From contig MJGA01000034.1 in NCBI GenBank assembly GCA_001910725.1, forward strand, positions 204,602 through 268,601: a stretch of 64,000 nt of DNA, read 5' to 3'. Made by a program: the position numbers and the translations under genes. This document shows positions 63,350 through 64,000 of the stretch, in pieces (the first letter of the stretch is position 1; every line of letters starts with the position of its first letter). Below the pieces are notes generated by a model. It was not told the DNA's origin. It worked only from the letters and a program-made list of their open reading frames with translations, and ran no database searches. The DNA is from Phanerodontia chrysosporium. Taxonomy: Eukaryota; Basidiomycota; Agaricomycetes; Polyporales; Phanerochaetaceae.

Positions 63350-63512
63350 ACAAGCACTTATTGTAGACAAGGCAAACAACTTCTTTGATAACTACTTCAT
63401 GGTAATCAATGCCTTCCGCACCACTGACTTCTGCACTGACCCTGTCAGCGAGTACATTGACTCACCAGCTCTACTCTACATCGACAATCCCATTAAGTAC
63501 TGAGCAAGTCAA
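63350..63512 (+). pseudogene. Fragment of a second hAT-type transposase
   Basis: It encodes ALIVDKANNFFDNYFMVINA then SEYIDSPALLYIDNPIKY and a TGA where W is expected. This looks like the region just before the hAT dimerisation domain (acidic YLxSP followed by DPIKYW in many fungal hATs), but differs from copy 1 at this place. It probably came from another hAT family or a deletion junction. Cut off at 63513 by an LTR. Confidence 0.4.
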
Positions 63513-63721
63513 TGTAAGAGTTGAGAACGAAGTAGATTCTAGACGAGAGTACAAAATACTAGCTTGGAGAAAAGGAGATGAGTGTCCTAGCCTTATATAC
63601 GTCTAACCTAGCCTATGACTAAGAAAGGGACAGCGACATTAGTAAGGCGGAAACTGACTGAGTAATAATACAATGATAATAAGTAAGCAAAAGAAAAATA
63701 TTTGTCAGCGCATTCGTAACA
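63513..63721 (-). repeat. 209-bp 3' LTR of a minus-strand LTR retrotransposon (LTR6)
   Basis: Read on the minus strand it begins TGTTACGAATGCGC and ends CTCTTACA, with TATATAAGG near 63590 as promoter. Directly upstream (63722-63734 on the plus strand) is the polypurine tract GAGGAGGAGCTAA (minus strand). The body of the element extends beyond the right edge; the other LTR is not in the window. Confidence 0.7.
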
Positions 63722-63758
63722 TTAGCTCCTCCTCGACGATCGAACCCCGTGAGATCCT

Positions 63759-64000
63759 TCAAGCCTCCTCTTTGATAGCATCAACGTCAATAACCTCCGC
63801 TCCAGTTGGAGGGGCCTGTCCTTTGCCCTTGCGATGGTGACGGCGATGTGGAGTGGGGGTGATGTTGGATGGGCCAGCTTCAGGTTGCGCAGACGATCGA
63901 TGGCGACAATTGGGTTGAGGATGGGCCCGATGCTGTGCAGTGCGTTTGAGCCTGGCGAGCTGTTCTCGTTCGAGCATCTCGCCAGTGGGATGATCGAAGT
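63759..64000 (-). CDS. C-terminal end of a retrotransposon protein (partial)
   Basis: The minus-strand frame enters from the right edge and stops at TGA 63759-63761. It is hydrophilic, with AQHRAHPQPNCRHRSSAQPE, then a basic patch (RRHHRKGKGQ) and the terminus GAEVIDVDAIKEEA. Placement 25 bp before a polypurine tract and LTR identifies it as the end of gag-pol of the LTR6 element. No domain is visible in the part present. Confidence 0.5.
   Translation of the reverse strand, partial: FDHPTGEMLEREQLARLKRTAQHRAHPQPNCRHRSSAQPEAGPSNITPTPHRRHHRKGKGQAPPTGAEVIDVDAIKEEA

Noticed and set aside
1..64000. CRISPR arrays, tRNA or rRNA genes, bacterial-type operons
   Set aside because: No regularly spaced repeats, no cloverleaf with matching arms, no rRNA signatures; the gene style is fungal.

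Overview
This window is a transposable-element island, almost certainly from a filamentous basidiomycete (probably Agaricomycotina). The reasons are chromodomain Ty3/gypsy elements, one with a dUTPase domain; a gag/RT-RNaseH/tyrosine-recombinase element of the Ngaro type; multi-intron hAT transposons with GTAAGT-like donor sites; and copies decayed mainly by C-to-T / G-to-A nonsense changes, as in fungal repeat mutation. I recognise no host housekeeping gene, tRNA, rRNA or CRISPR array. Species cannot be named from the sequence.

Left half (1-33.6 kb): one hAT-like transposon (copy 1, minus strand) was repeatedly used as a landing site. From its 3' end to its 5' end it is split by a Ngaro-like tyrosine-recombinase retrotransposon (about 385-5045), by a 15.9-kb Ty3/gypsy element called E1 here (6355-22243, target duplication AACAC), and by a reverse-oriented solo LTR of the E1 family (23572-32941, AACGT). 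That solo LTR was itself split by a dUTPase-bearing chromovirus, E2 (23657-31740, TCGGG). Each level can be peeled off through matching target duplications or by comparison with hAT copy 2.

Middle (33.6-45.1 kb): a strongly decayed hAT copy 3 (plus strand) carries a solo LTR of the E3 family. It is followed by E3 itself (37376-45072, ATCTT), a young chromovirus whose 696-bp LTRs look almost identical. Between 45.1 and 49 kb are an LTR-like segment, a dead Tc1/mariner transposase and AT-rich filler.

Right (49.1-64 kb): E4 is a decayed relative of E1 (49073-58679) whose pol is still in one frame but full of stops. hAT copy 2 (plus, about 59660-63349) follows, interrupted by two reverse solo LTRs (60043-60743, CTCAG; 60959-61490, AACAT). 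The right edge holds the 3' LTR and the last coding residues of a minus-strand LTR element.

The most unusual biology is in the retrotransposons. E1 has six tandem ORFs (gag, protease, three accessory ORFs, pol) chained by stop/start junctions. Its 922-residue ORF5 has a C-terminal domain conserved in E4, and its pol has two hydrophobic segments ahead of the reverse transcriptase. The E3-family LTR contains a 61-nt GT-AG intron-like insert flanked by 18-bp direct repeats. E3 has a textbook -1 slippery heptamer at the gag stop. E2 and E3 both carry an uncharacterised ORF upstream of gag. Several unrelated LTRs share GAAnnTTC (heat-shock-element-like) motifs upstream of TATA boxes.
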